64,000 bases of DNA from Oscillospiraceae bacterium (GCA_025758045.1 CP107208.1:1178001-1242000); one strand, 5' to 3'. Shown: positions 7,699-17,022, counted from the first letter of the stretch. Numbers and translations are program-made. Notes: generated by a model from the sequence alone, not told the origin.

Positions 7699-9771
7699 TT
7701 ATTCTTCTCTCTGCGGCTGCATCAGTGTCAGCAAATACCGATCACTGGAGCGCTTGACCACTCTCATATAAATATATTCTATCACGCAAAGTAGTAAAAT
7801 CATAGCAGCAGATACAAGCAGCATTTCAGACACTGTCCCACGGGTTCGGGACGAGAGTATCCCTGTAAATAACGCCCTGACTCCAAACAGACTGCTGACA
7901 GCCGCAACCAATACAGGAAGTCCCATAAACCAGGTAATTTGCTTTCCAGCAGACTGGCAAAGGGTTTCGTAAGTAGCTCCCAGGCGGATCAGGGTCTGGT
8001 ATCTGCGCCCGGTTTTCTGCTGACTCATCAGGAACTGAACACCCACGATGGTGTTGGCAACTACCAGGAAAACAATCGCAAGATAGAGGGTAATATAACT
8101 GGATGCTATGGTGTAGAAAAGCTGACGACCTATATTCTGAAGATAGCTTTCATATTCAATGCCAGTTTCGTCCAGCTTCTCGTTCAAATCCAAATATGCA
8201 GTCATAAGGCTATTTCCATCCAGAGCCTGCTCACTGAGCACCGCATTGACATAGGTATCATACATTCCCTGGCTATAATATAGGAATGCTTCATCCGGAA
8301 GAATCAATGCAAAGGACAAGGTTATAGAACGGTCCGTGACCAAATTCACAGACTGAACCTCTCCTGTAAGATGAATCGGACTACCATCCAGTTCCACCTT
8401 GGGCTGTCCGGCCAATACTTGGTTCAGCATTGCGGTACGACTTACTGTAGTAAACTCTGTATCAATATAGACAGCGGCCTCCTTTTCGCCTAATTGGAGA
8501 GCCGGTTTGCCGGACAATTCCAACAAACGATTATAGTCCGATAAACAAATCAAATATGGGTATGTGGCATAACCAAGATTGTTCAGAAGGACATCCCGGT
8601 CTTCCGACTGGGGCAGGCTCCGAAGAGAGTCCATAACAGCGTCCATGCTGTAGGCATTATCATAATCTTCTGTGGTGCGAATACGCCCAACCCTCATTTC
8701 AAAAAGCTCTGAAAATTGATTTTCCAAACCGTTTTCTTTCAGGGCTGCCTTTATATTCGGAAGAACCTGCGATGAATCTTCTGCAGTATGATCTTCAAAA
8801 GTATAGTCGATTACATGGCCAGAAGACAGGCTATTCGTTCCTGCAATTCCTACGCCCGCACCAAAACAACACAGCGCCGCCAGAATCAGCAGGGAGCTGA
8901 TGGCCATGGAGGTTGACTGATGAATAACATTCTCCTGAATCTGCCGGAAGGTAAATACATGAAGCTGCTTATTTCCTTTTCCTTTCTTAACAATCAAAGC
9001 AATCAGCGCACGCATCCCATAGAAAAGCAGCATCGTACCAACTATGCCCAACAGCAAAGTCAGTCCCATCATACTTACCTTTGTCCATGCAATTCCCTGA
9101 ATCGCCATGTAGTAAGCCACTGCCAACATCACACTTCCGCATATAGCAGCCAGTCCATAGATAACAGATGGCATTTGCTTTTTGGGGCGGTTCGTTGGCT
9201 GGGATAGCAAAGTACCGATCTCCTGGCGGCTGATTCGTCCACTCAAAATCAGAAGTGCCGTCAGCTTAATTGCCAGAAATCCTGCCAGCGTCCATTCAAT
9301 TGCAGACCAGGATAAAGAAAACTGATGACCGATGATCCCCATGCCTACCAGCTTGGCGGTGACAAGACTGACAATTTCTGAAAGCACCACAGCCACAGGT
9401 AAGCCTATGAGCATGGCAAGAATACTGGTCAGGAAATCTTCCGCCAGAAGCATACCAAACAGTTTACTTCTACGCATCCCCAACATTAGATAAACACCAA
9501 ACTCATGCCGTCTGCGCTCGAACTGATACTTGCAGGCAAAATAGATCAAAAAGAACAGAATACCGAGGGTCATCCCATAAAACGCAGGAATCAGAAGCAG
9601 GAGTTTGTCAACTGCGTCACTCTCCATTTTCTGCAAAAAGAGCATCACATCTTGAGTGGAGATGGAAAGAATCATGTAAAAGGCAACAATAGAAATCACC
9701 AGGGAGCTGAAAAACAGACCGTTTTCCTTTCGGCTGCGGTGGCTGTTCCGAAGAATGAGATTAGAGAACAT
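7699..9771 (-). CDS. BceB-like FtsX-family ABC permease
   Basis: The 690-residue protein has ten predicted membrane segments in the BceB pattern: FtsX helices at the N-terminus, a large extracellular domain (about residues 310-530, the presumed peptide-sensing domain), and C-terminal helices. It overlaps the ATPase gene by 11 bp, so the two are translationally coupled. Such transporters detoxify cell-wall-active peptides by freeing lipid II-cycle intermediates and also activate the cognate kinase. The target peptide is unknown. Confidence 0.88.
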   Translation of the reverse strand: MFSNLILRNSHRSRKENGLFFSSLVISIVAFYMILSISTQDVMLFLQKMESDAVDKLLLLIPAFYGMTLGILFFLIYFACKYQFERRRHEFGVYLMLGMRRSKLFGMLLAEDFLTSILAMLIGLPVAVVLSEIVSLVTAKLVGMGIIGHQFSLSWSAIEWTLAGFLAIKLTALLILSGRISRQEIGTLLSQPTNRPKKQMPSVIYGLAAICGSVMLAVAYYMAIQGIAWTKVSMMGLTLLLGIVGTMLLFYGMRALIALIVKKGKGNKQLHVFTFRQIQENVIHQSTSMAISSLLILAALCCFGAGVGIAGTNSLSSGHVIDYTFEDHTAEDSSQVLPNIKAALKENGLENQFSELFEMRVGRIRTTEDYDNAYSMDAVMDSLRSLPQSEDRDVLLNNLGYATYPYLICLSDYNRLLELSGKPALQLGEKEAAVYIDTEFTTVSRTAMLNQVLAGQPKVELDGSPIHLTGEVQSVNLVTDRSITLSFALILPDEAFLYYSQGMYDTYVNAVLSEQALDGNSLMTAYLDLNEKLDETGIEYESYLQNIGRQLFYTIASSYITLYLAIVFLVVANTIVGVQFLMSQQKTGRRYQTLIRLGATYETLCQSAGKQITWFMGLPVLVAAVSSLFGVRALFTGILSSRTRGTVSEMLLVSAAMILLLCVIEYIYMRVVKRSSDRYLLTLMQPQREE

Positions 9772-10528
9772 TTGCGCTGCCCCCTCCCAGTTGCGCCATC
9801 ACCTTCAGGATGCGCCCGTAGAACTCCTGCTGGCTTTCGTCTCCACGCCGAAGCTCATGAAAGATCACGCCGTCCTGGATGAACAGAATGCGCTTGCAAA
9901 AGCTGGCGGCATTGGAATCATGGGTTACCATCAGGATCGTAGCTTGTTCGTCACGATTCAGGCCGGACAGCTTCTCCATAAGACTTCTTGCGTTCTTAGA
10001 ATCCAGCGCACCCGTCGGTTCATCGGCAAGGATCATTTGGGGATGTAAGATCAGAGCCCTTGCTGCCGCAACACGCTGACGCTGGCCGCCGGACATCTTG
10101 GACGGAAACTTATCCAGAACATCAGTGATTTCCAGATAGTCAGCCAACTGCTTCAGCCGCTGGCTGCTTTCTGCTTCGGATACCCCATGCAAGGAAGTCG
10201 GGAGCAGGATGTTTTCCCTGCCAGTCAGGTTGTCCAGCAATTCAAAGTTCTGGAATAGATAACCAACTTTTTTGCCACGGTACTCTGCAAGAGCCTTTCC
10301 CTTGAGGGATTGCAGAGTATCGCCTTCCACCTGAATGCTTCCACCTGTGGGTTGAATCACAGTCGCAATACAATTGAGCAGTGTGGATTTACCGGAACCG
10401 CTGCTTCCCATAATGCCGAGAAACTCTCCCGGCATCACCTGGAAGGTGATCCCATTCAGTGCCTTTGTTTGACTTGGCACATTGCCATAGATTTTTGTTA
10501 AATTTTCAATATTCAAAATGGGTTTCAT
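9761..10528 (-). CDS. BceA-like ABC transporter ATPase
   Basis: The 255-residue ATPase contains Walker A GSSGSGKST, a Q-loop, the signature SGGQRQRVAAARAL and Walker B MILADEPTGALDS. It is of the MacB/BceA class that pairs with FtsX permeases. The internal ATG at 10528 is the start because it has AGGAGGT upstream and gives the family N-terminus MKPILNIENLTKIYG. It is the first gene of the cassette and has its own regulatory region at 10536-10602. Confidence 0.92.
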   Translation of the reverse strand: MKPILNIENLTKIYGNVPSQTKALNGITFQVMPGEFLGIMGSSGSGKSTLLNCIATVIQPTGGSIQVEGDTLQSLKGKALAEYRGKKVGYLFQNFELLDNLTGRENILLPTSLHGVSEAESSQRLKQLADYLEITDVLDKFPSKMSGGQRQRVAAARALILHPQMILADEPTGALDSKNARSLMEKLSGLNRDEQATILMVTHDSNAASFCKRILFIQDGVIFHELRRGDESQQEFYGRILKVMAQLGGGSANVL

Positions 10529-10535
10529 GTGAATA

Positions 10536-10602
10536 CCTCCTATCATTTGTAATAAAATGATAGCATGGGAACACAGCAAATACCACTTACAGTGGTTGTA
10601 AG
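10536..10602 (-). promoter_or_regulatory. Operator-like dyads upstream of the BceA-like gene
   Basis: Two inverted repeats lie here. CTTACA and TGTAAG (10586-10602) are 5 bp apart and could bind the BceR-like regulator. CTATCATTT and AAATGATAG (10540-10563) form a 9-bp stem that ends just before the AGGAGGT of the ATPase gene and might influence translation. No good promoter boxes could be assigned with certainty. Confidence 0.5.
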
Positions 10603-10605
10603 GAT

Positions 10606-11793
10606 TCAAGATATAAGTGGCGGCTCAAGGGGGACGAGCATATATTTTGTAAGAGCATCAGGCGACAATGATAAAATATACCGGATCGCCTCCTTGGCAA
10701 ACCAGTTCGTTTTAATTGTATCCCAATCAGCAAGTCGGATAATCTCTGCTGTGCCGTTCTCAAAATCAACTGAAATTTCGCCCCATTCGCCGTCGCAGTC
10801 TGCTTGATATTCGTAGATTGCGGCGGCGATTTTCTTTTTGCGCTTGGTTTTGGTTTTCTGTTTCAGCCGGACAGCATGGAGCGCACCTTCGGCAACCAGC
10901 AGTTCTGTCAGTTTGTCCACCGCTTTCCGGTAGGCTCGCTCTGCACCGCTGGCTGTGCTGCCCTCAAACATAATCGCCAATTCTTCAAAAGTGGGGCGGT
11001 TCTTCCATGAGCCAACTCGCCCGCAGGTCATACAGATTGCTAACCGTTTTTCGAGCAAGGTCTGTTCCCGGTAATTCAGCTTCTCAAATGCCCGCTGTAC
11101 CTTTTCTGCTTGTATGCCGTTCCAGAGGATGTCGGTATAGTTCCAGCTATCGTCAAGGGCTATATCCTCGCCTGTTTCCTCGCCGTCCTCGTCCGTTATA
11201 TAGAACGGCTGCTGGTTGCGGATTCCACGGACAACTTTCAGATATTCTTCCGCAAGAGCAAGGTCGCAGTTATACTTCTTGGAAAACTGGTTGACCGCAT
11301 CTTTGGTGTTATGGTACAGCCACGCCATTGATCGCACCATTTTGTAATTGGTCAGAGAGGATACCGACCATTTTTCTTCGCCCATGCGGAAACGGAGCAT
11401 AGAATCCCAGATGAACGGATAGATGTATGTAGCATACTCCGCACCCTTGGCAGGATCATAGTCCATCAGCTTTTGGAGCATTTGCTCCCGGCAGGAGATC
11501 TTTATATCGATAAATCGGTCTGTGTCGTACAGATTGCCGCCGTCCACACTGAGAAAGCCTTTGATGCGCTTGTTGAGCTGCGTTTCGTAGTGGTGCAGAA
11601 AGAACGAAAAATATAGCAAATTCTTTTCCCGCAAAGCAGACAGGATATATTCATTCAGACTGTCCACCGCTGGCGGTTCCGGTTCCAGTTGGAAGATGCA
11701 CTCTGCCACATAGGGGATGATGCCGTCACCGTGTGGATTAACTTGGTGCTTCGGTATGTATCCGGTCATGTTCCACGAAAAATCATTTAGCAT
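10606..11793 (-). CDS. Sigma-70-like (region 4) element protein
   Basis: The 395-residue protein has an unplaced N-terminal two-thirds and a segment around residues 255-320 that looks like sigma region 4 (EKLNYREQTLLEKR, FEELAIMFEGSTASGAERAYRKAV, then a basic KTKTKRKKK). This suggests a DNA-binding regulator or divergent sigma factor. The start at 11793 follows GGAGG; an upstream ATG at 11844 lacks one. It is 78 bp from the ABC cassette and reads away from the replication genes. The function is inference. Confidence 0.55.
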   Translation of the reverse strand: MLNDFSWNMTGYIPKHQVNPHGDGIIPYVAECIFQLEPEPPAVDSLNEYILSALREKNLLYFSFFLHHYETQLNKRIKGFLSVDGGNLYDTDRFIDIKISCREQMLQKLMDYDPAKGAEYATYIYPFIWDSMLRFRMGEEKWSVSSLTNYKMVRSMAWLYHNTKDAVNQFSKKYNCDLALAEEYLKVVRGIRNQQPFYITDEDGEETGEDIALDDSWNYTDILWNGIQAEKVQRAFEKLNYREQTLLEKRLAICMTCGRVGSWKNRPTFEELAIMFEGSTASGAERAYRKAVDKLTELLVAEGALHAVRLKQKTKTKRKKKIAAAIYEYQADCDGEWGEISVDFENGTAEIIRLADWDTIKTNWFAKEAIRYILSLSPDALTKYMLVPLEPPLIS

Positions 11794-11828
11794 AGCGCAC
11801 CTCCCTTCTAAGTAATCAGCGGGAATAA

Positions 11829-12536
11829 TTAACCATAATTCCAAGTTTGTCTTGCAGCATTTATATTATCCAGAAGAACAGATGCAGGATTTGCCTCGTA
11901 ATAGTACGTGCTCATATCCAAAATGCCTTCTTCCATTTCACCCCACTCTGCTGTGCGAGAAACAAAGATTCTATTATATACACACCAATCGCATGTGGTG
12001 GTGAAAGCAGCAATATCTGCAAAGTCTTTTGGAAATACAATTCTTCTTCCATTTGATGTTGGCTTAAGATAGTTCTCCATTATTTCTTTGAAATTCTTCA
12101 GATCATAATCCGTAGCGTTTTCCAAAGCTTTACAGACAATCAATTCTTCGTGCGTGAATTCTGTAAGTGTTTCTAAATGGTTTGCAAGAATTAGACCATA
12201 AATAACGCAAACCTTTGGGCATTCTGCATTTACGGTTTGTTTGAACAGATTGGCTACGATAATAGCCTTTTCCGGGCTGGAGTTTACATAGTTGTAAAGC
12301 TCGTTCAATCTTCTTTCGAGATTAAAGCCAGATGCAAGACCGTTCAGTAGATGGCCGAGTTTGAAGGTATTGTATTCAGATAGAAGATCATTTCCTATTC
12401 CGCCTACAATTCCCGCAACTGGGTTTACTACGCCCAACACACCAATAGAGCCAGAACGGATTATTTTGGTCATAGGATTGTCCATAACCCGGCTAAGCGC
12501 ATTCCCAATATCAGTTAAATCATATTTCTGTGCCAT
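11829..12536 (-). CDS. Unknown protein with glycine-rich hydrophobic segment
   Basis: I do not recognise this 235-residue protein. Residues about 28-50 form a glycine-rich hydrophobic stretch (SIGVLGVVNPVAGIVGGIG) that could insert into membranes; the rest is soluble and mixed alpha. Its base composition is more AT-rich than its neighbours and it sits between two element genes on the same strand, so it looks like cargo inserted in the operon. A membrane-active effector is one possibility but is not shown. Confidence 0.55.
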   Translation of the reverse strand: MAQKYDLTDIGNALSRVMDNPMTKIIRSGSIGVLGVVNPVAGIVGGIGNDLLSEYNTFKLGHLLNGLASGFNLERRLNELYNYVNSSPEKAIIVANLFKQTVNAECPKVCVIYGLILANHLETLTEFTHEELIVCKALENATDYDLKNFKEIMENYLKPTSNGRRIVFPKDFADIAAFTTTCDWCVYNRIFVSRTAEWGEMEEGILDMSTYYYEANPASVLLDNINAARQTWNYG

Positions 12537-12546
12537 TACATATTCC

Positions 12547-13653
12547 TCATTTCGTCCGTAATTTTGCTTCTTTCTTCAAAGCAGCCTGTCCCATCTCTTT
12601 TTCGTAATCACCTTTGGCATAGGCGACATTGCTCAGCGCTCGAAGCATTTTATCCTTTGCCAGCTTTTTCATAACCTCTGCAAGATCAGCGTCCAGAGTA
12701 CCACGCTTCACATAGCGGTTTATGGTGTTCAGCCGTTTCTCATAAATCTGTTTCACCGGATGATCGTCCGCAAGCTCCCGTTGTTCTCTGCCTTTCAGGT
12801 TGCCGATCTGTCGGCAAGTGCGGTGCAGCTTGTCCCCCGGTGCATAGCCGCCGCAGTATTTGGTGTGCCTTGCGTTGGTGGTGAGGAACCACTTGCCGCA
12901 GATTTTGCATTTTTTCGGGGCATGACCAACACATAAGCCCTCAAAAAGATCAGACCGGAACATCCCTACAAAGGATACATAGTGCATCCGCTTGACCAGC
13001 TTCGCAACTTTTTCGCCGGGACGGATGACCGATATATACTGAACGGAATTATTCAAAGTAGACATCCAGGCATTGCCCTCCGTGATAGAGAACTCCGGCG
13101 GAAAATAGTCGCCGAACATTTTTGCAAAACCCTCTGCGGTGCGTTCTGCTTCATTGCCGTCTGATTTTTCTGCAAAATCAAGCATGGCCGTTTGGTATTC
13201 CCCAAGGGAGTATGCCAGATGCCCGAAAACTGCGGTATAGCGTTGGAGCATCATCGCATCGGCAAAGTTCTGGATTTCTTCAAATTGCAAAGAATTGGTT
13301 GCGGCTTTTATGGCAAACTCCACATATTTCAGCGCATTGTCCACAGTAAAGACTTTTTCAATCCGTTCTCTGTGCTTTGAGATATTCATATAGGAGAACG
13401 GCGGTGTTTGACTGAGAATATCAAGCATCGTCAGAGCAGCTTCCGTTGCAATAGGACAGAGTGCAGAAGCATCCTGTCCGGCGTTTAATATTCCAAGCAG
13501 CAGATTGATTTTCTCGCATTGCTCGTTCATCTTTGCGATGGTATCCGCAGGGACATTCAGCGCATCACAGGCAAGAGCGCCGACAGGAAGTGTTTTTCCC
13601 TCATATATGACCGTATCCTGCCAAAAATCCAATGTCATCAGTTCTTGGTTCAT
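12547..13653 (-). CDS. DUF6076-like protein with C-terminal zinc knuckle
   Basis: The 368-residue protein has a helical N-terminal region and, around residue 245, KKCKICGKWFLTTNARHTKYC, a Cys4-type zinc-binding motif followed by a basic helical tail. This pattern fits DUF6076 proteins I associate with integrative elements of Clostridia. A DNA- or RNA-binding role is inferred from the zinc knuckle and basic tail. It faces away from the primase gene across a shared 222-bp regulatory region. Confidence 0.6.
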   Translation of the reverse strand: MNQELMTLDFWQDTVIYEGKTLPVGALACDALNVPADTIAKMNEQCEKINLLLGILNAGQDASALCPIATEAALTMLDILSQTPPFSYMNISKHRERIEKVFTVDNALKYVEFAIKAATNSLQFEEIQNFADAMMLQRYTAVFGHLAYSLGEYQTAMLDFAEKSDGNEAERTAEGFAKMFGDYFPPEFSITEGNAWMSTLNNSVQYISVIRPGEKVAKLVKRMHYVSFVGMFRSDLFEGLCVGHAPKKCKICGKWFLTTNARHTKYCGGYAPGDKLHRTCRQIGNLKGREQRELADDHPVKQIYEKRLNTINRYVKRGTLDADLAEVMKKLAKDKMLRALSNVAYAKGDYEKEMGQAALKKEAKLRTK

Positions 13654-13875
13654 GCTTGCCCCTCCTGTCCTGTTTTTTCATTTTCTTAATTCTATCATGC
13701 TAATGTAAAGAAATCTACATCTATCCATAAGTTGTCCTGTTTTTTGAAACGGGGTTGTCCTCCGATTAGCCTGTTTTTTGAAAAATCCGGCATAACCATA
13801 GTAGAAGGAGCCAAACCCCTGCCAATCACGGCGGGTGTTTCGTGCTTTCTAAATACTATGAACGGAGGTTTTTCT
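13654..13875. promoter_or_regulatory. Divergent region upstream of the primase with short repeats
   Basis: This 222-bp region drives both the leftward DUF6076 gene and the rightward primase gene. It contains CCTGTTTTTTGAAA twice, 34 bp apart, and two GTTGTCC words. Such repeats beside a primase and helicase could be operators or origin iterons. No clear promoter is assigned. Confidence 0.35.
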
Positions 13876-14496
13876 ATGACAATCTATGAAATCATCAAGG
13901 CGGCAATCAGCGTAAAGCAAGCCGCAAAACACTACGGGCTGAATGTCAACCGCAATGGTATGGCTTGCTGCCCGTTCCACAACAACAGGCATCCGAGCTT
14001 GAAGCTGAACGAGGATTATTTCTTCTGCTTCGGCTGCGGAGCCAAGGGGGATGTAATCGACCTTGTGGCAAGACTGTTCGATCTGAGCAGTTATGAAGCA
14101 GCGCAAAAGCTGGCTGCGGACTTCGGGCTTGACCCGAAACCGCCCACTGCCGCAGCTATGGTCAAGCCAAAGCGTCCCTATATCCGTCAGTTCCGGGAGA
14201 ATGAAATGCTGTGTTTCCGGGTGCTGACGGATTATCTGCATCTGCTGGAAGATTGGAAAATACGATACGCACCCAAGACACCGGAAGATGCTCTGGATGA
14301 CCGTTTTGTGGAAGCCTGCCAGATGCACTGCTATATCGAATATATGGCAGATGTGCTGACGGTGGGTGATCTGGAAGAACGGGTGGCATTGGTGGACAAG
14401 CTGATGCAGGACGACAAAATTGCTTTTCTGCAAGAGTATACCGCACGAAAGAAAAAGGAGGTGGCGCACCGTGGCGAAGAACCGGAAAACGCCTAA
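13876..14496 (+). CDS. CHC2 zinc-finger primase-like protein
   Basis: The 206-residue protein starts with a DnaG-type zinc finger: Cys32, His35, Cys51 and Cys54 in CCPFHNNRHPS and FFCFGCGAKGDV. It probably recognises template DNA for priming during replication of the excised element. There is no TOPRIM catalytic domain, so another protein may supply catalysis. The start at 13876 follows GGAGG. It overlaps the helicase gene by 26 bp. Confidence 0.85.
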   Translation: MTIYEIIKAAISVKQAAKHYGLNVNRNGMACCPFHNNRHPSLKLNEDYFFCFGCGAKGDVIDLVARLFDLSSYEAAQKLAADFGLDPKPPTAAAMVKPKRPYIRQFRENEMLCFRVLTDYLHLLEDWKIRYAPKTPEDALDDRFVEACQMHCYIEYMADVLTVGDLEERVALVDKLMQDDKIAFLQEYTARKKKEVAHRGEEPENA

Positions 14497-15844
14497 TATG
14501 AATTTTCCTGTCTGGTTTGACGGGCAGAACATCAACGAAGCTCTGTTTTGTGAAGAATTTCTGCATGAGCGCAGAATCATCTTCGCAAACGGAGCTTTTT
14601 TCACGCCCGATGGTCGAGTGACGGATGACCTTCCTCTGCGTGGGGAGATTTACGACAAGCTGAAATTTTGTGCCGTGAACAACATCCCACGGAAGATCAC
14701 CAACATTCTGGAAGTGCTGAAACTGGAAGCGCAGGTGTCTGACTTCCCTCCGGAGCAGGATCGCATCCATGTTGCCAACGGTACGCTGCTCTTGAACGGC
14801 ACTTTCACCGAAGGCAGACCGGCTATCGTGCGAAGCCGTCTGCCTGTCGGCTATAATCCCGATGCTCCTGCACCGGTGATCTGGCTGAACTTTCTGGATG
14901 GGTTGCTTTACGCCGAGGACATTCCAACTTTGCAGGAGTTTATCGGCTATTGCCTGATTCCCTCCAACAAGGGGCAGCGCATGATGGTGATTAAAGGCAA
15001 CGGTGGCGAGGGTAAATCTCAAATCGGTGCGGTGCTGTCCACCATCTTCGGCACGAATATGAAAGACGGCAGCATCGGGAAGATTTCTGAAAACCGTTTT
15101 GCCCGTGCCGATCTGGAACACATCCTGCTGTGCGTGGATGATGATATGCGGATGGAAGCTCTGCGTCAGACCAACTATGTAAAATCCATCGTGACTGCAC
15201 AGGGCAAAATGGACTTGGAACGCAAGGGCAAGCAGAGTTATCAGGGCTGGATGTTTGCCCGGTTGCTGGCATTCAGCAATGGTGATCTGCAAGCCCTATA
15301 TGATCGCAGCGATGGTTTTTACCGCAGACAGCTTGTGCTGACCACCAAAGAAAAGCCCATGGACAGAGCCGATGATCCTGACCTTGCAGAGAAGATGAAA
15401 GCTGAAGCCGAGGGTATCTTCCTGTGGGCATTTGAAGGCTTACAGCGGCTTGTTGCCAACAACTTTAAGTTTACGGAGAGTGACCGTATCCGGAAAAACC
15501 GGGAAGCGGTCAAGCGTGACAACAACAATATCTTTGATTTCATGGAGTCGGAGGGATACATCCGATTGAAAGCGGATGCTTCCATCAGCTCTAAGGATTT
15601 CTATGAAATCTACCGGATGTGGTGTGAGGAAAACTCCCTTGCACCGCTGAAAGCCCGTAGCTTCAGCGATGCCATGATTGCCAATGCCGGGAGATTCAAT
15701 CTGGAGCATTGCAACAACATCACCAACTCTGCCGGACGGCGGGTGTGGGGCTTTATGGGCGTGGAAGCTGTGGCAAGACCTCATATAAATGGATTTTACG
15801 ATGTTTCGCCGTGTACGTACGTACCGGAGGACTGGCGGGATTGA
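14471..15844 (+). CDS. Phage/plasmid P4-type DNA helicase/primase
   Basis: The 457-residue protein has a D5_N-like region followed by an SF3-type ATPase: Walker A IKGNGGEGKSQIG (about residues 178-190), Walker B ILLCVDDDM and sensor LLAFSNGDL. It should unwind DNA during element replication together with the CHC2 protein. GTG at 14471 is chosen because AAGGAGG precedes it and it keeps the family start. A nested dyad follows the stop codon. Confidence 0.88.
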   Translation: MAKNRKTPNMNFPVWFDGQNINEALFCEEFLHERRIIFANGAFFTPDGRVTDDLPLRGEIYDKLKFCAVNNIPRKITNILEVLKLEAQVSDFPPEQDRIHVANGTLLLNGTFTEGRPAIVRSRLPVGYNPDAPAPVIWLNFLDGLLYAEDIPTLQEFIGYCLIPSNKGQRMMVIKGNGGEGKSQIGAVLSTIFGTNMKDGSIGKISENRFARADLEHILLCVDDDMRMEALRQTNYVKSIVTAQGKMDLERKGKQSYQGWMFARLLAFSNGDLQALYDRSDGFYRRQLVLTTKEKPMDRADDPDLAEKMKAEAEGIFLWAFEGLQRLVANNFKFTESDRIRKNREAVKRDNNNIFDFMESEGYIRLKADASISSKDFYEIYRMWCEENSLAPLKARSFSDAMIANAGRFNLEHCNNITNSAGRRVWGFMGVEAVARPHINGFYDVSPCTYVPEDWRD

Positions 15845-15874
15845 TTTTGCCAGTCATGCTCTGTACGTATGTAC
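15812..15874. repeat. Nested inverted repeat at the end of the helicase gene
   Basis: An outer pair GTACGTACGTAC (15812-15823) and GTACGTATGTAC (15863-15874) encloses an inner pair GACTGGC/GCCAGTC (15830-15855). The inner hairpin resembles a weak terminator; the outer palindromes could bind a protein. The following bases to 16244 hold smaller dyads (CCGTG/CACGG near 16023) but no convincing gene. Confidence 0.5.
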
Positions 15875-16244
15875 GCAGCATTTACCCCTGTTTTCTTCCG
15901 TTATAGGAAACAGCAGCTTTCAAAGCTGACCTGTTTTCGGGCATTAAAAATCAATGGTAATGGAAACAGCAAAGTTTTTGACCGCAGGACGAAACTATTT
16001 CACGAAATCGTGCTTCTCTGAACCGTGTACCCTGTTCACGGAACAATGGGTGTTTTCACTGTTCCAGACCAAACCACACAAAACGGCAAAGTGGGATATG
16101 GTCATATATGGACAGGACATCACAAGCGAAATTCTGAACGGATTTCGGAGATTGCAGATTTTTCACTGTTCGGTGCATCCACTCCACCTTGGAGCGCAGA
16201 GGTTGCACCGACACATGAACTGAATTATGGAGGATTTTATCAAT

Positions 16245-16460
16245 ATGAATATACGCAACGAAATAAAGGCACAGATCATCCGTGCCGGGATGACCATGCA
16301 GGAAGTTGTTGACCTGCTCTCGGACGAGTACGGATGGAGCGACAGCGTTTCCAACCTGTCCGCAAAATTACAGCGGGAAAGTATACGATACAAGGAAGTA
16401 TTGGAGCTTGCCGCTGTGCTTGGTTACGACATCGTATGGCAGAAAAGACGGGAGAAGTGA
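16245..16460 (+). CDS. Small helix-turn-helix protein, DUF6471-like
   Basis: The 71-residue protein is nearly all helix and reads as a lone HTH (EIKAQIIRAGMTMQEVVDLL, VSNLSAKLQRESIRYKEVLELAAVLGYDI). It starts after ATGGAGGA in the leader. It may regulate element transcription. It is the last intact gene before the deletion-scarred transfer module. Confidence 0.65.
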   Translation: MNIRNEIKAQIIRAGMTMQEVVDLLSDEYGWSDSVSNLSAKLQRESIRYKEVLELAAVLGYDIVWQKRREK

Positions 16461-16691
16461 TACCCCGGCAACAGCCCTCCGCATCTCCCGTCCCCATAGG
16501 CGCACCGCAGTGCTGCCCATGGACAGGCAGTGAAAGATACGGTTTTCGCTGCCATCGTCTGCAAGAAATGTTCCGCAGAACAGCTTCATGCAGACGGGCT
16601 GACCAAGGTAAAAGGCGCAGACATTTTGCCTTGGTCAGCAGAGGTCACCGCAGTGACCGCATTCCCCCTCGGGAGAGCCCTCGGAGAGCCC

Positions 16692-16758
16692 ACGGCACTT
16701 TGTAGCCAGCATGGATGAAAGTGTAATAGTGGGTTATTACACTTTGAAAAAGTGCCGT
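16692..16758. other. MobV/pMV158-type oriT candidate
   Basis: An 11-bp inverted repeat (16718-16728 and 16735-16745) encloses the sequence TAGTGGGTTA, which matches the pMV158-family nick consensus TAGTGTG/TTA with one change. A second pair, ACGGCACTT and AAGTGCCGT (16692-16700 and 16750-16758), surrounds it. It lies 49 bp upstream of an ORF that begins like a MobV relaxase, the usual place for this oriT. The cognate relaxase here is deleted. Confidence 0.65.
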
Positions 16759-16806
16759 TCCTCAGCCCTCCGCTGTCTGCAAATCTTAAAGAAAGGACAA
16801 AAATCT

Positions 16807-17022
16807 ATGGCAAGAAATGATGGAATTGATCGTACCTTAGCCAGAAATCAGGACTTGGAAACTCCGGATGATGTGACAAAAGTACAGGAACACAATGAGC
16901 GTGAAAAAGACCGTTATTCCAATGTCACCATCCCGTTTGTAGACCGTTTCCCCCGTGGAGAGATCTATGACCTGCTGACTACCCGCCCGGAGGATCTTGC
17001 CCATGAGCGAACAGACGAGTAA
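16807..17022 (+). pseudogene. Deletion fusion of a MobV relaxase N-terminus to a VirB4 C-terminus
   Basis: The 71-codon ORF starts after AAAGGA with MARNDGIDRTLARN and continues to NEREKDRYSN, which reads as the start of a MobV (TnpZ/Pre-like) relaxase. It then changes to VTIPFVDRFPRGEIYDLL and TTRPEDLAHERTDE, which looks like the end of a VirB4/TraE conjugation ATPase. The overlap with the next gene is that expected for virB4 and the NlpC/P60 gene. The middle of mobV and the whole secretion block to the end of virB4 appear deleted. The domain assignments are from memory of family sequences. Confidence 0.6.

Noticed and set aside
16530..16718. 62-codon ORF upstream of the MobV oriT
   Set aside because: It has no ribosome binding site and ends within the oriT dyad; its composition is not convincing.
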